A DNA stretch of 64,000 bases from an uncultured Eubacteriales bacterium (GCA_934729465.1 CAKVEP010000009.1:1-64000), one strand, 5' to 3'. Counted from the first letter of the stretch, positions 52,104-60,661 are shown. The notes: generated by a model not told the origin, from the sequence alone. Numbers and translations are program-made.

Positions 52104-53348
52104 TTATTTTAAAATATACACATTCATGTTACGTCTTCCAAAATTGTAGCATTGATTTATATTGTCGTAATACAAATCAACAAGAGCCGTTCCCTTCATT
52201 AAAGCTCCGCCTGTATCGGCAGCAGTCGCATAACCATACACGACAGAACCGTCAGCAGACGCTATATAAAGTTTTGTTCCGTAAGGAATAATCTTTGGAT
52301 TTACAGCAACATAACCGTATTTAGCGGGTGTTCCCGTTGACGTACGAGCCCCTGCAGGAGCAGTGTATGCCGTGCATGACCCGGATAGCTTTGATGAATA
52401 AGAAATCGTTTTACCGTTGTGGTCAACAAGGGTTCCGTTCTTATTGTCGTTTACATACCCTGAAGATTTTTTAGAAGGCGTGGAAACGGTAGTATTTGAA
52501 GGCTTAACCCCAACCAAAACAACTTCGTTTACCGGACTAACCGTAATTTTACTCGATGTTTCTTCTGAGCTGACAACAGCACCGTCTTTTAAGGTTTCTT
52601 TTATAATTACTTCTTTTTGACCATTAACACCTTTTACGGCTACCTGTGTTTGCCCTTCTGCGATTTTGTCTGTGTTCTTAGTTACTGTTTCATAAGCAAC
52701 TTCTTGGGTTACAACATTGTTTCTGTATCCAATTCTCTCAATTGAGAAACTAAGACCATCGCTAACCGGAGTATTTTTGTCAACGCTTACGATGTCTTGC
52801 TCTGCAAGAGGAATCTGAGCGTAATTTATAGCCTCTTCAACGCTGACGTAAGGAACGGAGTATTCTAAAGTTCTTCCGTCTGCCGTAACGTTAATTCCAC
52901 AACGTCTTTCAACTGTGATATCAGTTGGTTCGCTTATTTCTGTTTCAAGACTTGGACTAACCCCATCGTGAGCTCCCAGATCAACACCAACATCTTGAAG
53001 AAGTTCTGACACTGTAGTAAAAGCAGTTTGAGTAGTGATTACTTGACCGTCTACATTCACATTCACTTCAAAAGCCCTGTTAATTTTAATGTCTATTGAG
53101 TTATTGCTATCATCAATGCGTACTATAGCATCATTTTCGCCTAGTTCAATACCGGCTTGTTCTAAAATTTTATCGGTTTCACTGTTCATTGTAACAATTG
53201 AAACAGTGTTGCCATTGTCTGTTATACTCACCTTTTTACTGAATGCTCCCACTGAGAACGCAGAAACAACACATATCGACCCCATAACTGTTAGGGAAAT
53301 TACTCTTTTAAGTTGCCTGTTAATTTCTTTCTTTATATCATAATTCAT
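52104..53348 (-). CDS. Secreted G5/3D-domain cell-wall protein (YabE/RpfB-like)
   Basis: The protein has 414 residues from ATG 53348, which AAGGAGAG precedes. The order is a cytosolic tail and signal anchor (VISLTVMGSICVVSAFSVGA, about 15-34), three DUF348 ubiquitin-like repeats (about 38-195), a G5 domain (about 205-280), a Ser/Thr linker, and a C-terminal 3D domain. The 3D domain shows GSCTAYTAPAGA, AVNPKIIPYGTKLYI, AADTGGALMKG and DLYYDN with its three conserved aspartates. 3D domains belong to lytic transglycosylase-like wall hydrolases used in growth or resuscitation. I looked for a c-di-AMP riboswitch upstream, a frequent partner of such genes, and did not find one. Confidence 0.92.
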   Translation of the reverse strand: MNYDIKKEINRQLKRVISLTVMGSICVVSAFSVGAFSKKVSITDNGNTVSIVTMNSETDKILEQAGIELGENDAIVRIDDSNNSIDIKINRAFEVNVNVDGQVITTQTAFTTVSELLQDVGVDLGAHDGVSPSLETEISEPTDITVERRCGINVTADGRTLEYSVPYVSVEEAINYAQIPLAEQDIVSVDKNTPVSDGLSFSIERIGYRNNVVTQEVAYETVTKNTDKIAEGQTQVAVKGVNGQKEVIIKETLKDGAVVSSEETSSKITVSPVNEVVLVGVKPSNTTVSTPSKKSSGYVNDNKNGTLVDHNGKTISYSSKLSGSCTAYTAPAGARTSTGTPAKYGYVAVNPKIIPYGTKLYIASADGSVVYGYATAADTGGALMKGTALVDLYYDNINQCYNFGRRNMNVYILK

Positions 53349-53743
53349 GAGATACAACTCTCCTTTTCTCTAAAAATAGTAGCAAGTAAAGTCTTACTCA
53401 AGACGGTCTTTTCAACTGCATGTAAAAGATTGTAACTAACAAAAAGATGTATGTCAAACGAGTAACAAAGAATATTTTTGTTGAATATTTACAATCAATT
53501 ATTAATTAAAAGTTATGAATATAAAGATTAGAGGTGGAAAAACGGATAAATAATACAAAATAATTTAAGATAAGAAAGTGAAAAGAAAAATCAGTTGTGC
53601 AAAATGACAAAATCTAATAGTTACAATGTTGTTACAATTTATTACACGGGTATTTCTAAATAAATATATATCTGTAACTATAAATATATAGTGATAATGT
53701 TTAAAATACTTCAATATTAATATACAAAGCATACATATTATTG
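53349..53743. other. Divergent intergenic region before the peptide operon
   Basis: About 400 bp of AT-rich DNA with no frame I would call. It holds the leader of the leftward 3D-protein gene, including a small GTCTT/AAGAC stem on its minus strand near 53389-53404, and ends at the promoter of the rightward peptide operon. Confidence 0.5.
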
Positions 53744-53772
53744 TTGACATATAAATAAATTAAGTGTATAAT
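53744..53772 (+). promoter_or_regulatory. Perfect consensus promoter of the GG-peptide operon
   Basis: TTGACA, 17-base spacer, TATAAT, about 40 bases before the first peptide gene. Such a perfect match implies high constitutive or repressor-controlled expression. Confidence 0.9.
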
Positions 53773-53813
53773 TGTCAATATAAAATATTTTTAAAGGAGT
53801 GATAAAAGGTATC

Positions 53814-54128
53814 ATGTCTATTAATAACGACAGCATAGATTTAAACGAGAACGAAATATCAGAAGAAGACCTTGATGGAGTTGCCGGAGGTTATAAAAGG
53901 TCTGTGAAGGTTAACTACGAAAATAAATACATATTTAAATTAGAGTGTGCAAAGTGCGGACATAAAGAATTGATGGTTTTAGAGAAACAAGAAGTTAAAC
54001 CGTGGATATGTACTAATTGTAAAACCTTTAATGTAAGCAAAATGAAAGACGGTAACACAAATTATTGCTACACCTATGTTTCAGATGAATACCAAAGGCT
54101 TTTGAAAAATAACAGCAATATGTTATAA
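53814..54128 (+). CDS. Double-glycine leader zinc-ribbon peptide 1
   Basis: A 104-residue precursor from ATG 53814; the upstream GTG at 53799 overlaps the AAAGGAG ribosome site. The leader is acidic and ends ISEEDLDGVAGG (residues 15-26), a textbook double-glycine cleavage site. The core begins YKRSVKV and carries two Cys knuckles: Cys45/Cys48 in CAKCGHKE and Cys66/Cys69 in WICTNCKTFNV, spaced like a small zinc ribbon. A fifth cysteine lies in NYCYTYV. Export and cleavage by a C39-peptidase ABC transporter are inferred; no transporter lies within this window. Unknown family. Confidence 0.75.
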   Translation: MSINNDSIDLNENEISEEDLDGVAGGYKRSVKVNYENKYIFKLECAKCGHKELMVLEKQEVKPWICTNCKTFNVSKMKDGNTNYCYTYVSDEYQRLLKNNSNML

Positions 54129-54161
54129 AACAAAATGTATTATAAGGAAGGATGATTTTTT

Positions 54162-54419
54162 ATGTCAGATAAAAACCTTACAAAATTAAATGGTAAAGAG
54201 GAAGCTTTAGTTTCAGGCGGCGAAAAAGTAGAAGAAAGCAGTCAGAGCATAAAAGAGGGAACCTGTGTTTGTGGATATGAGAAAAACCTTAAAGACGTTC
54301 CTAAGGAGGAAACCGCAATTTTACCAGGAGTTAAAAAAGAATGGGTTTGTCCTAAGTGCGGGAGATACAACGTTGAAAGAAAGCTCAAAATAGATAATAT
54401 TTTTGAAGTCGAAAAATAA
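54162..54419 (+). CDS. Double-glycine leader zinc-ribbon peptide 2
   Basis: An 85-residue precursor, ATG behind AAGGAAGG. The short leader ends GKEEALVSGG (GG at 19-20). The core has Cys35/Cys37 (CVCGYEK) and Cys63/Cys66 in EWVCPKCGRYNVERK. The segment 'W-V-C-P-K-C-x-x-x-N-V' matches peptide 1 (WICTNCKTFNV), so the two are paralogues despite low overall identity. It lies 33 bases after peptide 1 in the same transcript. The core is Lys/Glu-rich, soluble and without a membrane segment. Confidence 0.75.
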   Translation: MSDKNLTKLNGKEEALVSGGEKVEESSQSIKEGTCVCGYEKNLKDVPKEETAILPGVKKEWVCPKCGRYNVERKLKIDNIFEVEK

Positions 54420-54444
54420 AAAGACAAGGAGTGTTTGACAATCG

Positions 54445-54651
54445 ATGGATAACAAATTAAAAGAAGACGATTTAAAGACAGTAGCTGGAGGGGCGGATGA
54501 AACCCAAGAAGAACATGACTGCGGAGAAATCGAAGCAGGAGTTGGAGTTGAATGTCCTTGCGGTTTGGTTGCAAATCTTTTGACCCATTCGGGAGAGGTA
54601 GTCCATTGGACGTGTGCTTGCGGAAGAAAAAACAGGGTTACTGTTAAATAA
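54445..54651 (+). CDS. Double-glycine leader zinc-ribbon peptide 3
   Basis: A 68-residue precursor. AAGGAG lies 14 bases before the ATG, a rather long spacing. The leader is only 16 residues (KLKEDDLKTVAGG). The core is acidic, then carries Cys26, Cys37/Cys39 in ECPCGLVA and Cys57/Cys59 in HWTCACGRKNRV. It thus repeats the pattern of peptides 1 and 2 with both knuckles shortened to CxC. The final gene of the run; a weak stem near 54661-54680 may end the transcript. Confidence 0.72.
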   Translation: MDNKLKEDDLKTVAGGADETQEEHDCGEIEAGVGVECPCGLVANLLTHSGEVVHWTCACGRKNRVTVK

Positions 54652-54702
54652 AGTAAATAACGCATATATTTATACGCTTTTGTGATATATTTATTTTGTC
54701 TA

Positions 54703-54731
54703 TTGCAAAATAAAAAAAATTGTGGTAAAAT
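54703..54731 (+). promoter_or_regulatory. Promoter of rplS
   Basis: TTGCAA, 17-base spacer, TAAAAT, just before the structured L19 leader. Confidence 0.65.
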
Positions 54732-54737
54732 CTAAAG

Positions 54738-54827
54738 GAGTTCACGCTTTTATGCGTGACATAATACCTGCATTCCTCTATGCCGGTCTTGGGCATACGA
54801 ATGTTTGCGTAAAAATGGGAGGATTAT
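54738..54827 (+). promoter_or_regulatory. Ribosomal protein L19 leader
   Basis: A structured 5' region with stem CACGC/GCGTG (54743-54758), then ACCTGCATTCC, GGTCTTGGGCATACGAATG and GCGTAAAAATGGGAGG. It resembles the Firmicutes L19 leader, an autoregulatory site where L19 binds its own mRNA. Assigned from memory of the consensus and from position directly before rplS. Confidence 0.7.
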
Positions 54828-55172
54828 ATGGACGCTTTAAAGAAAATTGCAGAACAATCTATGAAAAACGAATTACCTTCATTTAATGTTGGTGACACAG
54901 TAAGAGTTCACGTAAACATTAAGGAAGGCGAAAAAGAAAGAATTCAGATGTTCGAAGGAACTGTAATCGCTAAAAAAGGCGGCGGAGTTGCAGAGACATT
55001 TACCGTTAGAAGAATTTCATACGGTATTGGAGTGGAAAGAGTATTTCCAATTCACTCGCCAAACGTAAGAGCAGTTGACGTTATCAGAAGAGGTAAGGTT
55101 AGAAGAAGCAAACTTTACTATCTACGTAACAGAGTTGGAAAGGCTGCTAAAGTTAAAGAGCAAATTCGTTAA
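54828..55172 (+). CDS. rplS: 50S ribosomal protein L19
   Basis: The 114 residues have normal L19 length, with [54 protein letters not shown] and [17 protein letters not shown]. It sits at the 30S-50S interface. GGGAGG precedes the ATG. Followed by its own terminator and then the signal peptidase run. Confidence 0.98.
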   Translation: MDALKKIAEQSMKNELPSFNVGDTVRVHVNIKEGEKERIQMFEGTVIAKKGGGVAETFTVRRISYGIGVERVFPIHSPNVRAVDVIRRGKVRRSKLYYLRNRVGKAAKVKEQIR

Positions 55173-55180
55173 GAATGTGG

Positions 55181-55207
55181 AGGAGGGACAGGTTGCCCTC
55201 CTTTTTT
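55181..55207 (+). terminator. Terminator of rplS
   Basis: AGGAGGG/CCCTCCT hairpin followed by a T-run. Downstream genes thus need another promoter or read-through. Confidence 0.85.
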
Positions 55208-55261
55208 TAAAAGTATTACACGGAAAATAAAGACCTTACCGGAAAGAAGAGTTTGCGTGCT

Positions 55262-55849
55262 ATGTTATTGGGTGACAATAATTTTAAAAATAAACATTAT
55301 AAATATTTAAAAAGTGTGAAATCATCAAAAGTAAGCTCTGCTTGTTATGATTGGCTTGAAATGTTTGCGGAGTCTATCTTATTGGTAGTAACACTTCTTA
55401 TATTTGTGTTTAGAGTGGTGAGTGTGAGCGGAAGCTCCATGATGAACACGCTTTTTCATGCTGACAGGCTTGTTATAAAAAAGTGGTACTACGAGCCACA
55501 AGATGGCGATATTGTGGTTATAAGGAAAGGTCAGAATTTAGATAAGCCTATAATAAAAAGGGTGATAGCAACAGAAGGTCAGACGCTCAAGATAGATTAC
55601 GAATCAGGGGAAATAATAGTAAATGGAAAAACTTTAAGCGAACCTTATATAAAGGAGCCGATGATAACAAAAGGAGATATCGAAGTACCTGTAATAATAC
55701 CAAAGGGCTACTGCTATGTTATGGGAGATAACAGAAATGATTCTTGGGATAGTAGGTTTGCGGTTGTAGGTCTTATAAGGAATGAAGATGTAATCGGCAA
55801 GGCGGTTTTCAGAATATACCCGCTTGATAGAATCGGGAATATATCTTAA
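55262..55849 (+). CDS. lepB: Signal peptidase I, paralogue A
   Basis: The protein has 195 residues from ATG 55262 (a TTG 9 bases earlier lies too close to AAGAAGAG). It cleaves signal peptides outside the membrane. One N-terminal transmembrane helix lies at about 38-54 (LLVVTLLIFVFRVVSV). The catalytic Ser59 is in SGSSMMNTL, the general-base Lys is in IIKRVIATEGQ, and box E is VMGDNRNDSWDSRF. First of three tandem copies between rplS and rbgA, where genomes usually have one. Confidence 0.95.
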   Translation: MLLGDNNFKNKHYKYLKSVKSSKVSSACYDWLEMFAESILLVVTLLIFVFRVVSVSGSSMMNTLFHADRLVIKKWYYEPQDGDIVVIRKGQNLDKPIIKRVIATEGQTLKIDYESGEIIVNGKTLSEPYIKEPMITKGDIEVPVIIPKGYCYVMGDNRNDSWDSRFAVVGLIRNEDVIGKAVFRIYPLDRIGNIS

Positions 55850-55868
55850 TTTAAAAAGGAGAATAAAT

Positions 55869-56489
55869 ATGGAAGACGAAGTTATAAAAGACATAAAATT
55901 TGAAATGCCGGATAAATCACAAAATTTTAAAAATAAAGCAAGCGAAAAATCGACAAGTATTTTTGAGTGGCTGGAAACGTTCGCTCAAGCGTTGCTTATC
56001 GTTACGGTTATATATGGATTTATTTTTTGTCAAGTAAGAGTTGACGGGGAATCTATGGAAAACACTCTTTACAATAATGAAAGACTTATTGTTTGGCGCT
56101 GGGGTTATGAACCTAAAAATAATGATATAGTAATAGTAAGTAAGGAGAGGTATCTTAGAGAGCCTATTGTTAAAAGAGTAATAGCGACAGAAGGGCAAAA
56201 TATAAATATAGATTATTCAAGTGGAGTAGGCGTTGTAACAGTTGACGGCGAGAAACTTGATGAAGTATATATAAAAGAGCCGATGGAAAAGACTACTGAA
56301 GCTAGTGGTTACGAAATTATGAATGTGACTAATATTAAAGTTCCGGAAGGATACTCTTTTGTGATGGGGGATAATAGAAATAATTCGTTAGACAGTCGCT
56401 ATGAGATAGTTGGATTTATAAATAATAAAGATATAGTCGGAAAAGCAGTTTACAGGATTTATCCTTTTAGCAGAATGGGAAATTTATAA
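55869..56489 (+). CDS. Signal peptidase I, paralogue B
   Basis: The protein has 206 residues from ATG 55869, preceded by AAAGGAG; the upstream in-frame start lies within paralogue A. It has a transmembrane helix at about 43-59, Ser in DGESMENTL, Lys in IVKRVIATEGQ and box E VMGDNRNNSLDSRY, all intact. A longer insert before box E (MEKTTEASGYEIMNVTNIKV) sets it apart from A and C. Begins 19 bases after A. Confidence 0.95.
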   Translation: MEDEVIKDIKFEMPDKSQNFKNKASEKSTSIFEWLETFAQALLIVTVIYGFIFCQVRVDGESMENTLYNNERLIVWRWGYEPKNNDIVIVSKERYLREPIVKRVIATEGQNINIDYSSGVGVVTVDGEKLDEVYIKEPMEKTTEASGYEIMNVTNIKVPEGYSFVMGDNRNNSLDSRYEIVGFINNKDIVGKAVYRIYPFSRMGNL

Positions 56490-56534
56490 TATATTTTAAT
56501 TTTAAAAGCAAAAGCAGAGGGGAGTATGATTTTA

Positions 56535-57113
56535 ATGAACAATAATAGTATGCAGGATGAGAGTGGATTTTCCGAAGTTAATGTGGCAAATAATTTTTCA
56601 GAGGTTTGTTTCGATATATTAGAATCTGTCACACAGGCAATAATAGTTGTAGTGATAGCACTTTCGTTTGTGGTAAAAATAGTAAGTGTGAAAGGCTGGT
56701 CGATGCTGAACACTCTCAGGGATGCAGACAGGTTAGTTGTTATGAAGTGGAACTACAAACCTCAAAATGGAGATGTGGTAGTAATAAAAAGGGGTCAGAA
56801 TTTAGACGAACCGATAGTAAAGAGAATAATAGCCACAGAAGGTCAGACAGTAAGTATTGACTTCACCACAGGAACCGTCAGGGTAGACGGAAAGCCTCTT
56901 AACGAGAAATATATAAGGGAAGTAACACGTCTTCAAGGAGATGCGGAAAATCCACAGGTCGTGCCGCAAGGCTATTGCTATGTTATGGGGGACAACAGAA
57001 ATCACTCTATGGACAGTAGGTTTAAGGATGTGGGGTTAATCCCGTATGATTACATTGTTGGAAAAGCTCAGTGGATAGTGTATCCTTTCAACAGATTTGG
57101 AGGAATAGATTAA
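56535..57113 (+). CDS. Signal peptidase I, paralogue C
   Basis: The protein has 192 residues from ATG 56535, about 10 bases after AGAGGGGAG; the ATG at 56526 is too close. It has a transmembrane helix at about 33-50 (AIIVVVIALSFVVKIVSV) and Ser in KGWSMLNTL, where Trp replaces the usual small residue before the nucleophile. Lys is in IVKRIIATEGQ and box E is VMGDNRNHSMDSRF. Catalytic pair intact. Its stop abuts the rbgA start. Confidence 0.95.
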   Translation: MNNNSMQDESGFSEVNVANNFSEVCFDILESVTQAIIVVVIALSFVVKIVSVKGWSMLNTLRDADRLVVMKWNYKPQNGDVVVIKRGQNLDEPIVKRIIATEGQTVSIDFTTGTVRVDGKPLNEKYIREVTRLQGDAENPQVVPQGYCYVMGDNRNHSMDSRFKDVGLIPYDYIVGKAQWIVYPFNRFGGID

Positions 57114-57995
57114 ATGGAAAGCAATCAAAATCGGAATATACAGTGGTTTCCGGGTCACATGACTAAAACTAAGAGAAACCTGAAAGAGGATATAAAATTA
57201 GTTGATGCTGTGGCTGAAATTGCAGATGCCAGAGTGCCGATAAGCAGTAGAAATCCTGATTTGAAGTCGCTTTTAAATAACAAGCCCCATGTTTTACTTT
57301 TAAATAAGTGTGATGTTGCAGACAAAGCTCAAACTGAAAAATGGGTACAGTTTTATAAGGATAGCGGAATTGAGTGTATAGCTGTTGACTGTCAGACGGG
57401 AAAAGGATTAAAGTCATTTATGGTTTGTATTGAAACAGTGCTTAAGGATAAAATTGACAGATGGAAAAATAAAGGTATGCTCGGAAAAATGATGAGGGTT
57501 ATGATTGTTGGAGTGCCGAATGTTGGGAAGTCTACTTTTATAAACAGGATGTCCGGAGGGAGCAAGGCAAGAGTTGAAGACAGACCGGGTGTAACCCGAG
57601 GAAATCAGTGGTTTACTGTTGGAAATAAGCTAGAGATGCTTGACACACCGGGTGTACTGTGGCCAAAATTCGAGGACCAGAATGTTGGCATGAACTTAGC
57701 CTTTACGGGAGCGATAAAAGACGCTGTGGTTGACATTGAAGAGCTTGCCGTTGATTTGGCGGGCGTGCTTAAAAAGGACTATTTATCAAACATTGCACAG
57801 AGATACAAATTAAATACTGACGATATTAAAAATCTTAATCCCTTGGAACTATTAAACGAAATAGGGAGAAAACGAGGTATGCTCATATCCGGAGGAGAGA
57901 TAGATTTAAGAAGAGCGGCTATAATGTTTGTTGATGAATTTAGAGCGGGTAAGCTTGGAAAAATTACTCTTGAGAGAGTACATGAGGTTGAGTAA
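57114..57995 (+). CDS. rbgA: Ribosome biogenesis GTPase YlqF/RbgA
   Basis: This 293-residue circularly permuted GTPase needed for late 50S assembly has the motif order G4 (LLNKCDVA, about 62-69), then G1 (GVPNVGKSTFINRM, about 130-143), G2/G3 (RPGVTRGNQW, MLDTPGVLWP). It starts WFPGHMTKTKRNL. A helical C-terminal RNA-binding domain follows. Starts directly at the stop codon of paralogue C and ends directly at rnhB, so translation is coupled. Confidence 0.97.
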   Translation: MESNQNRNIQWFPGHMTKTKRNLKEDIKLVDAVAEIADARVPISSRNPDLKSLLNNKPHVLLLNKCDVADKAQTEKWVQFYKDSGIECIAVDCQTGKGLKSFMVCIETVLKDKIDRWKNKGMLGKMMRVMIVGVPNVGKSTFINRMSGGSKARVEDRPGVTRGNQWFTVGNKLEMLDTPGVLWPKFEDQNVGMNLAFTGAIKDAVVDIEELAVDLAGVLKKDYLSNIAQRYKLNTDDIKNLNPLELLNEIGRKRGMLISGGEIDLRRAAIMFVDEFRAGKLGKITLERVHEVE

Positions 57996-58625
57996 ATGGG
58001 AAAAAATAATTGTGATATAGATTGGTTTAAGTATGAAAATGAGTGCGATGAACAAGGATACAGCGTAATATGCGGGGTCGACGAAGCAGGAAGAGGTCCT
58101 CTTGCAGGACCGGTGTGTGCGGCGGCGGTCATACTCGAAAAGGGTAACGTTATTGAAGGGGTAAACGATTCTAAAAAATTAAGCGAAAAAAAGCGTGAGG
58201 CGCTTTATGATGTGATAACACAAAGGGCTGTTTCATGGAGCGTTGCGTTTGCGAGCGAAAAAGAAATAGATGAGCTTAATATTTTACAAGCCACGTTTTT
58301 AGCTATGCAAAGGGCGGTTCAAGGACTTAAAATTAAGCCTGAGGTTGCGCTTGTAGACGGAAACAGGCTACCTAAATTAGAAATTCCTGCTAAGGCTATA
58401 GTGAAAGGTGATGGATTGTCTGAATCTATAGCTTGTGCTTCAATTTTAGCCAAGGTCAGCAGGGACAGGGTTATGTATGACATTGACAAGAAATATCCGC
58501 AATATTGCTTTTCTAAACATAAGGGTTACGGAACTAAAGTACATATTGAAATGATTAAAAAATATGGTGTCAGTCCGGTACATAGAATGTCGTTTCTCAA
58601 AAAAATATTAACCGAAAATGAGTAA
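57996..58625 (+). CDS. rnhB: Ribonuclease HII
   Basis: RnhB removes ribonucleotides from DNA and RNA-DNA hybrids. The 209 residues show the acidic active site GVDEAGRGPLAGPVCAA (about 28-44), VNDSKKLSEKKRE, and VDGN followed by IVKGDGLSESIACASILAKV (Asp). YPQYCFSKHKGYGT and HRMSF complete the fold. Abuts rbgA and overlaps yraN by 8 bases. Confidence 0.97.
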   Translation: MGKNNCDIDWFKYENECDEQGYSVICGVDEAGRGPLAGPVCAAAVILEKGNVIEGVNDSKKLSEKKREALYDVITQRAVSWSVAFASEKEIDELNILQATFLAMQRAVQGLKIKPEVALVDGNRLPKLEIPAKAIVKGDGLSESIACASILAKVSRDRVMYDIDKKYPQYCFSKHKGYGTKVHIEMIKKYGVSPVHRMSFLKKILTENE

Positions 58626-58995
58626 GGCAATAGGAGATTTGGGGGAAAGCTGTGCTGCTAAGTACCTCCAAAATAAAAATTATAAAATTATTCAAAGAAA
58701 TTATCATAGTAAATACGGCGAGATAGATATAATCGTATGCGATGAAGAATATATAGTATTTGTGGAAGTCAAAACCCGAAAGGTCGGAAGTATGATACGA
58801 GGCTTGGAGTTTGTTGACAGAAAAAAACAAAACAAAATTATTAAAACAGCATTTGATTATTTACAAAATAATTGTATTGATAAGCAAATACGTTTTGATG
58901 TGGTTGAGGTTGAGTTCAAAGACGCTTTGAATATGTTTATAAGAAATCATGTTGAAAACGCATTTACTATGGAGGAACAATATGAAATTTTTTGA
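58618..58995 (+). CDS. UPF0102 nuclease-like protein YraN
   Basis: The 125-residue member of the YraN/UPF0102 family has an endonuclease-like fold. It has GESCAAKYLQNKNYKIIQRN, then SKYGEIDIIVCDEEYIVFVEVKTRK, which carries the E-D-ExK type acidic set, and IRFDVVEVEF. Substrate unknown, though Holliday-junction-resolvase-like structure is reported for the family. Overlaps rnhB and the next gene, so it sits in a tightly packed operon. Confidence 0.93.
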   Translation: MSKAIGDLGESCAAKYLQNKNYKIIQRNYHSKYGEIDIIVCDEEYIVFVEVKTRKVGSMIRGLEFVDRKKQNKIIKTAFDYLQNNCIDKQIRFDVVEVEFKDALNMFIRNHVENAFTMEEQYEIF

Positions 58996-59890
58996 TTTAC
59001 ACTGTGACACGCTATATAGGGCTGTGGACGAAAACAAAGATTTAAGCGAAAATAATTTTGATGTTTCGCTTGAAAAAATGAAAAGTTTTGATAAATATGT
59101 GGGCTGTTTTGCTGCTTGGATTTCTGATGATTACAGGGGGAAAGCAGCTTTTGAAAAATTTAAAGTCATGTATGATAAGCTGATTGAAAGCCAAGGGTAC
59201 GGACTTAAGGTTTGTAACGCTTTGGGGGATATTGATAAAACTTGTAGTGGAGCTGTATTTACGGTGGAAAACGGAGCGGCTCTTGGCGGAGAAATATCCA
59301 ATGTTGAGCTTTTAAAAGACTTAGGAGTAAAGGTCATGACCCTTACGTGGAATGGTAGTAACGAGCTTGGCGACGGAATAGGTGTTGAAAAGCCTAAGGG
59401 GATAACGAGATTTGGAATAGAAGCTGTAAAAAATATGGAGCAAAACGGTATTGTCGTTGACTTATCTCACGCAAGCGAACAATTGTTTTATGACGTTGCG
59501 AGTGTAGCTAAAAAGCCTTATATTGCAACACATTCCAATGCAAGGGGAGTGTGCGGTCATAAAAGAAATTTGACTGATGAACAAATTTTAGCCATAAAGT
59601 CAGTTGGAGGGATAATCGGAGTCAACTTTTGCGATTACTTTCTCAGAGACGGTGGTGGAGCTAAAATATCGGATGTGTTTAAGAATATCGAATATTTTTT
59701 GTCTATGGGCTGCGAAGACATACTATGTATAGGCAGCGACTTCGACGGAGCAGAAATGCCGAGCGAAATAACAGGTATTGAGAGTGTTCAGAAAATATAT
59801 GATTATTGCTTAGCGGAGAATTATCCTGAAGAGTTAGTGGATAAAATATTTTTTGAAAATGCCTATAATTTTTTTAGAGGTATATTTTAA
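58982..59890 (+). CDS. Membrane dipeptidase (peptidase M19)
   Basis: The protein has 302 residues from ATG 58982, 7 bases after GGAGGA, overlapping yraN by 14 bases. This renal-dipeptidase-like zinc enzyme shows FDLHCDTLYRA (His-x-Asp metal ligands, about 4-14), FTVENGAALGG, MTLTWNGSNELGDG, VDLSHASEQLF, ATHSNARGVCGHKRNLTDEQ and GSDFDGAEMP. It hydrolyses dipeptides, including D-amino-acid-containing ones in some relatives. No signal peptide, so cytosolic. Confidence 0.94.
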   Translation: MKFFDLHCDTLYRAVDENKDLSENNFDVSLEKMKSFDKYVGCFAAWISDDYRGKAAFEKFKVMYDKLIESQGYGLKVCNALGDIDKTCSGAVFTVENGAALGGEISNVELLKDLGVKVMTLTWNGSNELGDGIGVEKPKGITRFGIEAVKNMEQNGIVVDLSHASEQLFYDVASVAKKPYIATHSNARGVCGHKRNLTDEQILAIKSVGGIIGVNFCDYFLRDGGGAKISDVFKNIEYFLSMGCEDILCIGSDFDGAEMPSEITGIESVQKIYDYCLAENYPEELVDKIFFENAYNFFRGIF

Positions 59891-59968
59891 ATTCATTATA
59901 GATTTTATATTTATAATTTTGAGGTTGAGGAGTTAGTTGGGATTTAGTTAAAAAGTAAAGGTGAAGGT

Positions 59969-60661
59969 ATGGCACTTTATACTATAGCAGATTTACATTT
60001 GTCCTTTGGGAGCGAAAAACCGATGGATGTTTTCTCGGGGTGGGACAATTATGTTGACAGGCTTAAAAAAAATTGGGAAAGCAAAGTAAAAGAACGAGAT
60101 GTGGTAGTAATAGCCGGAGATGTGTCTTGGGCCATGAAGCTTGAAGAGGCGAAGAAGGATTTTTTGTTTATAGATTCGTTGCCCGGAAAAAAGATAATAA
60201 TAAAAGGAAACCATGATTATTGGTGGTCCACGGTTAAAAAAATAGAAAAATTTTTAGAAGATATAGGATGTAAAACGATATCGGTCTTACAAAATTCAGC
60301 GGTTAGATATAAAAATTACTGTATTTGCGGGACAAGAGGTTGGCTGTGCAACTCAGAGAGCGACGAAGATAAAAAAATACTGCTTAGAGAAGTTGGTCGA
60401 CTGAATAAGTCTATAGACGTAGCCGAGAAAAATAAATTAATCCCGATTGTGTTTTTGCACTATCCCCCTGTATACAAAGGCGAGGAGTGCAAGGAAATAA
60501 TGGATATTTTAATTGCAAGAAACGTGAAAAAATGTTATTATGGACACGTCCATGGAAATAGGGCAGTAAAGCGAGTGGTCACAGGCGAATATAAGGGGAT
60601 AGAGTTTAATCTTATTTCGTGTGATTATATAAATTTCTCGCCTGTGTTAGTTGAATATTAA
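59969..60661 (+). CDS. Metallophosphoesterase
   Basis: The 230-residue calcineurin-like phosphoesterase has IADLHLSFG (about 4-12), VIAGDVSWAMKLEEA, IKGNHDYWWSTVKK, VFLHYPPVYKG and YYGHVHGN, the full dinuclear metal set. The combination DLHLSFG..KPMDVF and GDVSWAM marks a Clostridia subfamily of unassigned substrate. GGTGAAGG precedes the ATG, 78 bases after the dipeptidase. Confidence 0.93.
   Translation: MALYTIADLHLSFGSEKPMDVFSGWDNYVDRLKKNWESKVKERDVVVIAGDVSWAMKLEEAKKDFLFIDSLPGKKIIIKGNHDYWWSTVKKIEKFLEDIGCKTISVLQNSAVRYKNYCICGTRGWLCNSESDEDKKILLREVGRLNKSIDVAEKNKLIPIVFLHYPPVYKGEECKEIMDILIARNVKKCYYGHVHGNRAVKRVVTGEYKGIEFNLISCDYINFSPVLVEY

Noticed and set aside
53349..53743. c-di-AMP riboswitch upstream of the G5/3D protein
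   Set aside because: Such leaders are common for this gene type, but I could not find the conserved core on the minus strand.
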